Below, one piece after another: positions 22,665-33,983 of a stretch of DNA of 62,000 nt (its first letter is position 1; every line of letters starts with the position of its first letter). The notes under the pieces were generated by a model, which was not told where the DNA came from, searched no databases, and saw only the letters and a list, made by a program, of their open reading frames with translations. The DNA lies in assembly GCA_014529385.2 (NCBI GenBank), contig CM043959.1:59782253-59844252 (forward strand), written 5' to 3'. The position numbers were made by a program, and so were the translations under genes. The DNA comes from Adiantum capillus-veneris. Lineage: Eukaryota; Streptophyta; Polypodiopsida; Polypodiales; Pteridaceae.

Positions 22665-25343
22665 ATGGCTTCTTCATCCACCCCCTCAAACCTTCTCACT
22701 AAATGTCATAAATATCATTTACACGTTGACTTGAATCCTGAATATGAGCCTTTATGCAAGCAAAATAAAACAAACACAACAATAACACCCATGGAGAAAG
22801 AAAGACTCAGAGTAGAGGGAGCAAAACACATAGATTTATGGACAAATGGCTCACTCTATCCTTTGAATCCTATGACCAATGCCTCCCCTGCATTTGCAAA
22901 TCCCACTACTTTATTGACCTTTGCAGGTGACGGACATAATGGTTTACTTGGCTACTGCAAAGCTCCACTGGGAAATCAAAAATTCAGAAAAGCATGGTTC
23001 ACCATCAAGAAAATGAGATTATACGACTTTCTACATTGCATTGTGAGGACCAAAAACCCCTTTTGTAGTGCACACAAGAAATACAGGTAATTCAAGAGAA
23101 ATTGCAGAACTTACTAAGGAAAGATACAAGCTTAGGTGCTCGTGTGTGAAAGACGAGACTACGGAATCTTGAAACCTTCAAGTTTGGCTTTGGAGGTCTC
23201 AAGAAAAGAATACAAGCATTGAGGTCAAGATTGTGAACCTTTTAGTTTATTTCAACTATACATTGTTTTTTCTTATGTCTATTATATTTTCTATGTAGAC
23301 ATGCTATATATCTAGACAAAGAAAACTTAGATCCAAAGGCCAATTTAGGAAAGCATTTGCCTTTGATAACAAGTGGTCTCGCAAAGGATATAATGCATGA
23401 CAAAAAGTATAAGGTTTTGTAGCGGGATGTTGTTGACCATTCTATTACAAAGAGTGCAGTGCTTGCCAGTGAAATACAAGGCACACTTGACTCCCTTGGT
23501 GTGAGTAAGAGAGGGTACTCAGCTATTGAGTAGTATATCTCCTTCATTTTTGTGAAGAATGGAATAGAGTCTGAACTCAACCATGCATAGACAGATTTCA
23601 TTGGATGTCCATGTCATATTGATGGTATCTATAGATCTCAAGGAACAACTGTAACCTATGATGAGTACAATAATATCTTCATGGACCTCCCTTTGTTGCA
23701 AACTAGAATGGTTGAGTTCTACAATGTAACATTTGAAGAGATAGGTGGCGTCCTTCATTTTGTTTTGAATCTAGATGAGTGTGAGATCCTCAAAGACAAG
23801 AAGATAGAACGAGTCATAATAATATTGATAAATAGGGCTCTTTCAAGATGGCCCACTGATGATCCTTCGTACTTCAATGTTCAATCAGAAACAAACATAT
23901 GGTGGCTTGGTGCTTTTCAGGTATTCCATTTCCATCTTCTCTTCAGCTTTGGTGAGTTCTCTTGAGATTTAGTTTTAGATTTAGTTTCACATCTCATGCA
24001 GATTTAATCTTGAAGGTAAAGAAAGAAGACTACAACATTTTATATTGGGTATTCCATCAAACCCCTATCCTTGATATCATTGTTAAACAAATGAATCAAG
24101 GAAAGGTGTTCGTTGTCAATGGGAGGGGAGACTTTCAGGTCCAATGGCATCTTGCAGGTGACCTTAAAACACTGAAGTGTTTTTATAATTGTGGAATGGG
24201 TGCATTGGAAAGGCTGCATACTTGTATTGCATGGAGCCTGCAAAGACGATGGACCCAAAATGATGGAGAAAGGCACCTACTTGCCACAAAGAGGACCCTA
24301 ATTTCCACCTAGTTCTAGATATTCCTCTTGTCAATATCTGCATTTGTACAATGCACGCTCTTTGCAAACTTGTGGAGAAGTTGGTGCATCTGTACATTGG
24401 GTTTGCTTGGAAAATCAATAACTCAAAAGAACAGAAGGTTGCAGTAGAGGTGCTTGAACTGGTTTTGTCAGAGATGGGTCTCCATGGGGGCAATTTGAAA
24501 ATCCAGCGGGACGAGAAAAGGTCAACCAATGATAAAGATGTACCTTGCAAACCATCTATTGGTGGGGTCAAGGCACGTCGTTTTTTATCAAAACCAATAG
24601 GCGTCAAAGATAAGAAGCTAACATGGCGTGGAAGGATATATCAGTCTACTTATGTTAGCAAAATTGAGTTTCAACAATGAAAAATTCTCCATGGCAGTGA
24701 AGGACCAAGAACCCACAACTCACAATGCCAAGGGTGAAGTGTGGCGTTCCATCAATGTGCTATTTTAGCTGTGTGACAAAGATGAGTGGACATAAAATGA
24801 TCTAAACAAGTTTAAGGAGAACCTTCAGCCATCTACTAAAGAAAGCATTTAGAACAGCATGGACTGAAACTCAGATTACTCATCATTACATGGTATTGTT
24901 AAAGCATCCTTTTAAATGATAAGGGCTAAAAGGTTGTTTAACATTCCTCACAACTTGTTTTATTTGCAACACATCATTTTCAATCACTTACCATACTTCA
25001 TTCAAAAGTATGGAAACCCAGGCATAAGGAGCACCCAAGGCTTGGAAAAGTCTCATTACATGGCTAGGAATGCATATTTCAGACACACACAACATATGGC
25101 TCTCGAGATAAGGCAAATAGTTTGAAAGAGTTGTTTCAGTGGTTTTATCATAGAATCCTTCATCATTGGCTGCAACAAAAACATGTATTGGACTGTTTGG
25201 CAACAACACAAGCAATTAGGCATTTGCAACAAAGGAAAAGGAAACGAGTAGAGGCATTCCACAACTCCACTGCTCGTGAAGGCCAGAGAAAGTGGAGAGA
25301 GACAATGCAATATGCTAACCATAGGTGGATCAAGAGATTTTAA
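22665..25343 (+). pseudogene. Unidentified decayed transposase-like ORF group
   Basis: Plus-strand fragments in changing frames: 22665-23088 (MASSSTPSNLL...LTFAGDGHNGLLGYC), 23540-23920 (TDFIGCPCHIDGIYRSQGTT...RALSRWPTDDPSYF...NIWWLGAFQ), 24010-24300 (VNGRGDFQVQWHLAGDLKTL), 24351-24680 (KLVEKLVHLYIGFAWKIN...DVPCKPSIGGVKARRFLSKP) and 24916-25130 (RSTQGLEKSHYMARNAYF...HTQHMALEI). GT...AG intron-like gaps may separate some pieces (for example about 23920-24000). The spaced conserved-looking blocks suggest one long protein, perhaps a DNA-transposon protein, but I cannot name a family. Confidence 0.45.
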
Positions 25344-25410
25344 TTTTAGGTCACAACATGTACAAGAGATGCCTAATGATATAATAGATACTGTACAAGT
25401 CACAAGTCTC

Positions 25411-27003
25411 TCAACTTGATGATAGATAGTGGATATCTTTTGGCACATTACCCTTGTATCGGATCATTAAATGTTTTCCATAATCTAAGAGTTCATTTGG
25501 GTTTTGTTTCCCCACAGTGAGTGCCATTGCTGAGTATGTGTAATAATAAGCTGCGTGACCACCAATGTACCCCAAATAGTATCCAAAACATTTTGTAGCA
25601 AAAACTTTGTCGACGAGGATAACTTTGTCTGCATTTTGTGGTAGCATTGGTCCACCTAGGAAGTGTGAGAGGGTCTTGAGGGAAAATGTGTCAGTACTTC
25701 CCTCTTGAAGCATTCCATTGTGAAAGACTAGTATGGGTGTCTCACAAAGTTTGGCAAGGTATTGTCCTAGTGTTGCATCCCTTCCATGATACTCTCTTGT
25801 TCGGGCAAAGGAAGTCATCCTTTTCAGCAATCCATGAATGTACACAAAAGGATGATTTAGAGAAAGACAATGAAAGCTAGAATTTTGGGTGGGAGGGCTT
25901 ACCATGTAGCCCTCATCTTGCATATATAAGCCATCCTTCCATAGGTCCACTGACCTTGTGGACCCTTGTGCGGGATGCGTAAACTGGTCCTCTACTTCTT
26001 GAGTACTGGTTGATGGCCTGAGGTTGTTTCTGATAGCTTGGAAGGTGGCCTCATCTGGGAGTGTCTCTCTATACTTTTCTCCCTTGTCAAAGCAGAGTTT
26101 GAGGCACTCCATTGGGTTACTAGAGGTTTCCATTGCCTCGTCGTACTGCTGTCATCAGATACAAATCCACTCCTCCCCTCTTGAAATTTGGAGAGCATGG
26201 CAAGTGCAAAGTCTTCGCTTGAAGAAAATATACTTTGAATGTCATGGAGGAAAATGTATGATCTCTCACCAAATTTGAACTGTGACAGCAGTCCAAGAAG
26301 CATCAATGTGGCTTGCTTCTCGTTAAGCCAGAGACATCTAAGGTAGTTTGATGTCAGATGTTCTAACTGTAAGTATTTTTCTTTTTTGCACCTCTTTAGC
26401 CTCTACCTCAAGATTAATATCCTCCTCAATCTTAGGATTCTCATTGGACTCCATGTCCTCATCATCTTGTTCATCGGGTGGTAGATCCTCCTCATCCATT
26501 AACTCTAAAGGATCTTTCAATAGACTAGCAAATGGAGAATTTAAGAATAAGAGGAACCCAAAGGATTCTTTGATTAGCTTGCAATCTTGTTCGTGCATAG
26601 GACACCGTGAGGGGCTATACATGATAGGAAACTGATGGTACTTCTTGTATGACCATCTTGTGGAATCACAATCTTTTAAGTGCACCACCACCATGTTAGC
26701 AGGAACCACCCTGCCCCTGTGGGCCTCAAGCTCAAACTTGTCTCTTTTAGACTTGAGGAAATCGTTGTGCTGAGCTATAAGGTCATCCAGAATGAATGGG
26801 GTATTGAAGATAGAAGAGACCTTGTCGAACATTTTAGCAGCTCCTATAGATACTGCAAAATCAAACAGCCTTTCATCCACACACGCAGGATTTTCAACCC
26901 CATCCACCCCCTCCTCACATTTTATAGCTGGCTCTTTGGCAGAAGACAGATCAATGTTTCTCTTTTTGGTGCTAGTCACTTGAAGCTTCTGGCTTACATG
27001 CAC
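25411..27003 (-). pseudogene. Unidentified minus-strand ORF pair, convergent with the previous one
   Basis: Two minus-strand open stretches in the same register, 27003-26338 (221 aa) and 26133-25411 (240 aa), are joined through a third frame at 26306-25992. The first has DFAVSIGAAKMFDKVSSIF, DCDSTRWSYKKYHQFP and an acidic tail (PPDEQDDEDMES). The second has PFVYIHGLLKRMTSFA, LGQYLAKLCETPILVFHNG and CFGYYLGYIGGHAAYYYTYS. No catalytic motif is recognised. Its 3' end faces the 3' end of the plus-strand group 70 bp away, as in a two-gene transposon with convergent genes. Confidence 0.45.
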
Positions 27004-27300
27004 TTCTTCCTCATTGGGGGGTTCCTATGTCCCCACAACATCATCTCCAAGAAATGTATCTTTGGCCTAAGAAAATTCCACATCTCTCTTTAAAGAGCCT
27101 CTCAGAAACTTAGGTGGTCTCTCTTCCGCTTCCTATTCACCTAAGACAATTTCTGGATCAACCCTCTGTCTCTTCATTCTGTGAGATCTTAATCCTAAGA
27201 AAAACATAGTACAAGCAATAATAGTTAAGTATGGGGACACACCAACATTTAACTTTTTAATTAAATATTATAACACATTTCTCCTAAATTGCAAGTTGTT

Positions 27301-27302
<2 letters not shown>

Positions 27303-27373
<71 letters not shown>

Positions 27374-27591
27374 GACAGATAGGTCTCATAGGTCATGTTG
27401 GCATTTTGCGGAGGTTACTTAGAGTAGCTCTTTATTTGATTTTCAACTCCTCTCTCTCCCTATTTTGCTACCCCTTATATGCTCCACGACGTGTGAAGAA
27501 CAATCAACAGACCAATACTACGTATATGCGCACCATAGGACATCAAATAAATTTTCTTTTCTCTCTCACACTCTCACTCTGTGTGTGTGTT

Positions 27592-27635
<44 letters not shown>

Positions 27636-27815
27636 TGTGTGTGACAGATAGGTCACATAGGTCATGTTGACATTTTGAAGATGTTAGTAGAGCATCTCCT
27701 CTTATTTGAGTGCCTACCCCCCTACATACCCATTTAGTGCTCTACAACGTGCGAACGACAATTGGTTGACCCAACAACACCCGTCTCCACGCCATAAGAC
27801 AAGTAAAAGTGTCGC

Positions 27816-27857
<42 letters not shown>
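27303..27857. repeat. Tandem duplication of a ~280-bp unit with (CT)n
   Basis: Unit 1 starts with (CT)n at 27303-27369 and unit 2 with (CT)n at 27593-27632. After each tract both read GACAGATAGGTC, then CATAGGTCATGTTG, then TTTG and a diverged stretch with GCTC[CT]AC[GA]ACGTG. A third (CT)n, 27818-27856, closes unit 2. The duplication is old and diverged. Confidence 0.8.
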
Positions 27858-27859
<2 letters not shown>

Positions 27860-27961
27860 AGGTACATTAAATCGTGCCTATAAGAAATAAACAAGAGTAG
27901 GCGTTACCTTTTCTTGGGCTTGGCATGGCAACCTTCAAGAGATGCTATTTCTGTGTACTTG

Positions 27962-27966
<5 letters not shown>

Positions 27967-28031
<65 letters not shown>

Positions 28032-28041
28032 TATCTCAACC

Positions 28042-28104
<63 letters not shown>
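27967..28104. repeat. (CT)n microsatellite, two long blocks
   Basis: Blocks at about 27967-28027 and 28044-28104 with CCCTCTATCTCAACCAC between. A plus frame encoding Ser-Leu repeats is an artefact. Confidence 0.97.
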
Positions 28105-28107
<3 letters not shown>

Positions 28108-28331
28108 CATTCACTCTCTCTCCTTCTCGCTCTCTCCCTCTCTGTCTCTCTCACCCTATTCGTTTATAGTATCGTTTTTGGCATGCACGGAAAATAACTA
28201 CATGCTTTACACGTGTCAAATGGCTAAAATTAACTAGTGGGCATTTATTGCACCGTATAATTTTGATTGAGAGGTCACTTTCACACTTAATGGGTTGTAC
28301 AATATTTACTGGAATGCTTATTGTAGCACCT

Positions 28332-28332
<1 letters not shown>

Positions 28333-28417
<85 letters not shown>

Positions 28418-28430
28418 TAGATAGATAGAT
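28333..28430. repeat. (AG)n then (ATAG)n at the 3' end of the LINE
   Basis: (AG)n at 28333-28413 passes into four to five ATAG units ending at 28430. On the LINE strand this is AATAAAA followed by (TCTA)n and (CT)n, with no poly-A. Confidence 0.97.
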
Positions 28431-28461
28431 TTTATTATCGTCCTCGGAGGTCAAATATGAC

Positions 28462-31400
28462 CTATGGGACCAAAGTTACATGTGATGTAGTATGTGTACG
28501 GCTGATGAGTGACTCTCGATGCTCCAAAATTGTAGTGATGAGAGTCGCAATGGAGAGCCCACACTTTGGCTGGGAGAGGAAAGTGTGTAGGTCTAAGTTA
28601 TGGCTGAAAATGTGAGAGAAGCAATTTCGGATGTGATCAAAAGCTGAGCACTCTAGTAGTGTGTGGTACTCAGACTCTCGAACTTGCAGTGAGCATAATG
28701 TGCACAATCGATTTGACTCTTCTCCATTGCCCCAACGCCCTATCTCACATCGAAGGAAATGGGAGCTAAGCCGAATTGCTGCGATAGTGCGTATCGCGGA
28801 CAAGGGAATAGGCTCAAGCATGTAAGTGTGAGTACGGTTTCCTCTCTCAGCGAAGAACATGGTTTTGTAGTTGGGGGCAATATAGGTGGTGTAATGTATG
28901 AAGCGTGACCCACCGGATTTCTCCCAAGCCGTAATACATTGGCGTTGTAGAAAAGCTTCATTCACTTGAGAGTCAATTGAAGCATCATGTAGCAAGTGTA
29001 ATGCATCCCATCTCCCAAACCACTTCTTTATGTCTTGCATCCATCCCGTGCTCAAGATCTTGCTTTTATGCGTCTTTTGAACTTTTTTGCTTGCTTCCCA
29101 TGCAATTGTAGGAAGTCGATGTGAGGGGTTTTGACGCATCTTTATCATGTACTCCACAACCCTTTCCATGCCCATAACCTCAATTGGAAGAGATCCCGAC
29201 TCAAGAAGTAGGAGCATATATGGTGTTTGTGTCTTAACTTGGAGAAAGTTTGTAAGAAAACGCTTTTGGACATTCTCAAACTCTTTCCAAGTAGACTTTG
29301 AGATGCTCCCACCCCACACTTCAACTCCATAAAGAAGAACCGGTGTCACCAATGCATCAAAAAGATACTTCTTGAGAACCCAACACTTGATGTTTCTCGC
29401 ATTACACATGTTCTCAAATGCATAATATGCTCTCTTTCCCGCTTCCAAACGACGCATAGCACATTCATGCCACTTGTGATTGGATGGAACCTCAAGGCCA
29501 AGGTACTTAAAGCTCTCAACAACTTCAAGTGTCTCGTTGTTGTACACAATGCATGGCTTCTCCTTATGGTTGGTTTTCACAAGCATAACCTTTGTTTTGG
29601 ATTCATTTACAATCAGCCCACTATGCAAGCAAAATTTCTCAAGGACAACCATAAGCTTTTGTGCATCTTCTAAAGTGTGTGCTAGAAGCACTACATCATC
29701 CGCATACAACAAAAGCATGATTACCGCATTGCAAATAGTGACCTCTTCAATGCCTTCTTCTTGCATAAAGTCAAGTACCATTTGTTCCAATTGATCGATG
29801 CATAGACCAAACAGAGTTGGTGACAATGGACATGCTTGTTTAACCCCAATAGTGCTTACAAAAATTTCTGAAATTTCTCTTCCCATGCGCAATTGACAAA
29901 TCACCTTCTCATAGATTCGAGAAACCGCAAGCATAAACTCACTTGGCACTTGGAGTTCTTCCATCCTTCTCCACAAATTGTTACGTGGAATCATATCAAA
30001 GGCTTTCTTAAAGTCCACAAAACAACAATACAATCGCTTGCCTTTCAACCGACTTTCCTCCATGAGAACACAAAGAGTGACAAGATGATCAATGGTGCTA
30101 TGGCATCGATGAAAACCTGCTTGTCCCTTTGCACGCTTGTCATTCTCTTCAGCCCAATCACTCAATTTCATCTCCATTATGCACCCAAATAACTTTGCCA
30201 TAAGAGACCCAATCATTATAGTCCGGTAGTTGCTTACATTCTTTACATCCCCTCCTTTATGCAAAGGCTTAACCCAATTAGTACTCCAATCATAAGGCAT
30301 ACCATGTTGAAGTGCAAGGTTGAACATATCACACATCCACTCATGGGTAAAATCTCCCATCCATTTGATCATCTCCGGCTTGATACCTTGAAGATCTCCC
30401 GCTTTGCGAGTGGCCAACTTTTCAAGCCCACCGCATACATCCTCAATAGTAAAAAAAGACGGCATACATTGGAGTGAACCATAAAATGGCATTTTTTCAG
30501 TATTTTCTTGCTCATATAATTGCCTACAATGTGTGTACATATCCACTAGACTCAAGTTACCAAAATTCTCAATCCGCTTGCCTCTCAAGTTTCTCCAAAA
30601 TCTTCCACATGCATGTGCCTTTTCTTGGACTTGAAATTCTTATTGCTTTACTTCCCATCTTCTTCTCTTCTTTTGAATCAATGCCTTGTATGTATGCAAA
30701 TGACTTTGATAGTTGTCTTTGTCCATAGTTGCATCAAGCTTTATCAAGGACTTTCGAGCATCTTGACATTCTTTATTAAACCACCTTTTGCGTGATCTAT
30801 CTTTGTTGATACCATGGAGATGCTTTATGGCAAAGCATTCTTCCGAACAAGAACAAATAGCTTTCTTGAAAGCTTCCCATTTAGTTTCCAATGGCACATC
30901 ACATTGAAGCTTTGTCATCCATAATTTTTGCTCAACCATTTCAATGTACATTGGTGCCCGTTTGAAAACCATACATAGTGATAACTTCTCTTTCCTTTGG
31001 CTGAGATTATCATGCTTAGTTGCTTCTCCACATGAAAGGTCAATACATAAGGTGCGATGGTCGGATTCCGGGGTCCATTGACCAAACATAAAACTCTTTA
31101 TGCGATACATGATGGCTTCAGAGAGTAGCATATAGTCAATCACACTATCCCCATTATGTCTTCTACATGTAAATCCATTGGTTCCACTCCACAAAGATAC
31201 ACCATTGGCAATGAGCATACCCGTGCTATTACACATGTGTAAAAGTAACTTTCCATAGTGATCGGGCTCTTTCTCATCCATTGAAGTACGATCATACAAG
31301 TGAACTTCCTCCAACTCCCTTGAAATGTATGGCATATCAAATTGTTGAGTATCATGTTGCAATGTTTTTGTGCGAGCATTCATATCCCCAAATACAATAA

Positions 31401-31860
31401 CATCACCTTCACCTTTGAAATAAGCAATGTCCTCTTCCAAATCAGAAAATGGTTGATCTCTATCCATGCAAGCATAAAAGGGAGAATCATGATGAGGAAT
31501 GTAGCAATCGGCTACAAAAATGGGTGCTCTTTTTGGTGTCATAATTTTCAGCCATACATAACGTTTGTACTTGTCATCTTTCACAATTGATACAAAATCT
31601 TCCAATCCTTTCTTAACCATACATGCTAACCCTCCTTGTCCTCTTCGTTGCTTGAGATTCTTTGACCACATCAATGAATGTACATTGTAATCCTCCAAGC
31701 CGTTAATCCTTTGTGTATCATGCTCCCAAGTTTCAACAAGAAGTACAACATCGGCTTTGCTTGTTAGTTCATCAATGCCAACCCCCGCATTCCATGGGTA
31801 TCCATTACAATTCCAAAAGCATATTTTCAATTGTAACTCGGTCTCATAGGTCACGCATCC
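28462..31860 (-). pseudogene. LINE ORF2: endonuclease and reverse transcriptase (one internal TAA)
   Basis: One frame runs from the codon after the ORF1 stop (31860) to TAG 28462-28464, about 1130 codons, with a single stop, TAA at 30640-30642. The first 250 residues are an EEP-type nicking endonuclease: FWNCNG, LLVETWE, FGDMNAR, VIDYMLLS and the catalytic SDHR. The RT has VDFKKAFDMIPRN, GVKQACPLSPTLFGL (QAC in place of the usual QGC) and LLLYADDVVLLAH. The C-terminus carries CTLCSLQVRESEYHTLLEC, a CCHC knuckle. The first in-frame ATG lies about 62 codons in, after the catalytic Asn and Glu, so ORF2 needs readthrough, reinitiation or a non-AUG start. Confidence 0.92.
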
Positions 31861-32811
31861 CTATTTGCTTGAGAGACTTGCCTCCTCCTTGGGCACATTT
31901 TCTTCATGAGAGATTTCCTTGTTTTTATTATTCTTTTCCTCATATGCCTTGCGACGCATATTTTGTTGCTTAATAGTGCGATCTTCACATACAAAACATT
32001 TTGTATTCCTCAAATAGATCCAACTATTATCAAGGATAATCTTTCCCTTGGTCTCAGCCGGCATGGTGCATACAATTGGCCGTTCTCCCGAGCGAGGAGC
32101 TCCTTGCTTCCCCACTCTATGTGCTCCATAGACCATAACTCCGGACATGCCAAAGTGGGTTTTGAAGAAATCTTCAATAACAATGGCAAGAGAAGGAGGT
32201 GTCTCTAACTTCTCTTCGGGAATTCCACGAATAACAATGTTCTTGGAACGTCGCTCCCGTTCCTTCAACTCCTCCACATCTACATTCTCAACATTCTTTG
32301 TTTGAACCATAGCTTGCACGAGTGAGGAATTAGAAACCACATTGCTACCACATACATCAGCCCAAGACTTGTTTGTGCATACATTTTTCATGTCGCATAC
32401 ATCCCTGCTCATAGTGTCAAATTTCTCCTCTTTCAATACATGGTCATGCTCTACTTTGCTCATCCGCTCCTTCAAAGCATTCAAGTCCACAAGAGAGCGT
32501 TTACATTCCTTGACTTCCTCTTCAAGTTGCATCAAACGTGTTGTTTGCATCTCAACTGTCCTCTTGAGATTCTCATTCTCAACCACAAGTACCCTTAGTG
32601 TGCCATTCTCCATTGCAAGTGCTCGTAAGTCTTCGCCTTGTTTGTTTACGGTCTCTTGCAATGATACCAAGTACGCCATGATCATGGTTTCCGATGTCGT
32701 TGGTTGGGTGGTTGTGTTGCTATCTCCACACTTAGGAGATTTTGGATCATTTTCCACAATGGTTGTGGACCTTGTTGAAGAAGAAGAACCCTTGTGAGTG
32801 CCGGAAGACAT
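31861..32811 (-). CDS. LINE ORF1 (RNA-binding, coiled-coil protein)
   Basis: A 316-aa intact ORF from ATG 32811 to TAG 31861. A Ser/Thr-rich head is followed by a coiled coil (about residues 45-130, ending near LKERMSKVEHDHVLKEEKF), then an RRM-like domain starting RRSKNIVIRGIPEEKLETP and running to VYGAHRVGKQGAP and PIVCTMPAETKGKIILDN, and a basic tail (RRKAYEEKNNKNKE). This coiled-coil plus RRM plan is that of L1/Tx1-like ORF1 proteins, which coat LINE RNA. Its stop, TAG followed by GGATGC, is in the same frame as ORF2. Confidence 0.88.
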   Translation of the reverse strand: MSSGTHKGSSSSTRSTTIVENDPKSPKCGDSNTTTQPTTSETMIMAYLVSLQETVNKQGEDLRALAMENGTLRVLVVENENLKRTVEMQTTRLMQLEEEVKECKRSLVDLNALKERMSKVEHDHVLKEEKFDTMSRDVCDMKNVCTNKSWADVCGSNVVSNSSLVQAMVQTKNVENVDVEELKERERRSKNIVIRGIPEEKLETPPSLAIVIEDFFKTHFGMSGVMVYGAHRVGKQGAPRSGERPIVCTMPAETKGKIILDNSWIYLRNTKCFVCEDRTIKQQNMRRKAYEEKNNKNKEISHEENVPKEEASLSSK

Positions 32812-33036
32812 TGTATGTTAAATAGGAGATGAGAATCAATTTTGTTGAACCTGTTCACTTCGGAAATGCTGCTACGGAAACGCCTTCCATAACTCTGAAA
32901 ATTTATGTCTTTACATCAATGCGTAGAGGACTTCGTGCTCTTGGATTGAGGCTATAGATCACCCAAATCGGAGTTCAGATGAAGAAGTTATGATCAAAAG
33001 AGTGGACTGCTGTCTACTAGGTCAAAAAACGGCTGC

Positions 33037-33039
<3 letters not shown>

Positions 33040-33109
<70 letters not shown>
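33040..33109. repeat. (GA)n at the 5' end of the LINE
   Basis: 70 bp of perfect GA, directly beyond the LINE leader. Same strand phase as the tract at the other end of the LINE. Confidence 0.97.
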
Positions 33110-33111
<2 letters not shown>

Positions 33112-33723
33112 ACATCCATAAGAGCATCGCACAAGGTGACAACATAGAGAGTCTTGCTATCCATCAGAGAAAAAGTCTACATATACCTACAGGTATGAGA
33201 GAGAGACATAGAGAGGGAAGTAGATTAAGAGCAGAGAAATGGGAGACAGAGAGTACTGTTGTGTTGTGTGTGTGTGCACGTGTGTGAACGTGTGTGTATG
33301 TGTGCGCGTGTGTATGTGTGTATGTGTGTGAGTGTGCGCGTGCTAAACTAGAAATGGTATGTTATTGGGACTAGTACATAAGCCAAAATGACAACCACCC
33401 ATAAATTTGACGAGTTTGCACAATGGGGCACGGAGAAGATTCTAGTATCAGCTAAATGTCATACGCGCGCCATAATGACACTTTGTAGTAGATAGAGAGT
33501 CAGATATAGGAATGGAACCACGGAGGAGAAGTATAGCCAGGGTACAGAAATGAAGAGAGAGATAGAAAGAGAGAGCGGGTGTGTGTGTGGGTGGGTGTCC
33601 ATATGTGTAAAAGAAAATAATTTTAATGTTATGGCACAATAACTTGGAACCTTGTGTGCACAGTGGTGCGCGGATATCATTCTATCTTTTGCTAAATTGC
33701 CCCCACGTGCCATAATGCCATTT
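33110..33723. repeat. Simple-sequence-rich, non-genic stretch
   Basis: Interrupted (GT)n at about 33259-33345 and short GA and GT patches. Two passages are alike: ...GCACAATGGGGCACGG...CATACGCGCGCCATAATG (33418-33475) and ...GCACAGTGGTGCGCGG...CCACGTGCCATAATG (33658-33718), an old duplication of about 240 bp. No gene. Confidence 0.6.
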
Positions 33724-33724
33724 C

Positions 33725-33818
<94 letters not shown>

Positions 33819-33886
33819 GATTACAGGTAAATGGCAAGAACAAAGGCAACTGTGAGAAAGGTAGTCAAAGGACCAAATTTGGTTGC

Positions 33887-33966
<80 letters not shown>
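33724..33966. repeat. Two (AG)n tracts flanking a partial H3-like duplicate
   Basis: (AG)n at 33724-33814 and about 33888-33966. Between them, 33816-33888 repeats the start of the H3-like frame, including GGATTACAGGTAAATGGC and codons MARTKATVRKVVKGP, then runs into AG. So a 5' fragment of the H3-like sequence was duplicated together with the microsatellite. Confidence 0.85.
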
Positions 33967-33969
<3 letters not shown>

Positions 33970-33983
33970 TAGATTACAGGTAA

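Larger units (their letters stand above)
28414..33039 (-). mobile_element. LINE (non-LTR retrotransposon), nearly full length
   Basis: A minus-strand element with a 228-bp 5' leader (33039-32812), ORF1 (32811-31861), ORF2 (endonuclease, RT, zinc knuckle; to 28462) and a short 3' end with a TCTA tail. Both ends abut GA/CT microsatellites, 28333-28413 and 33040-33109. A 16-base palindrome AGGTCA-AATA-TGACCT (28448-28463) overlaps the ORF2 stop and could be the 3' stem-loop that LINE RTs recognise. The endonuclease plus CCHC layout fits Jockey/L1/R1-type LINEs; I cannot place the clade. Confidence 0.92.

Noticed and set aside
27289-28237. Ser-Leu-rich ORFs
   Set aside because: Translations of (CT)n microsatellites.
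29145-30795. Plus-strand ORFs antisense to the LINE
   Set aside because: They are shadows of the long coherent minus-strand ORF2.
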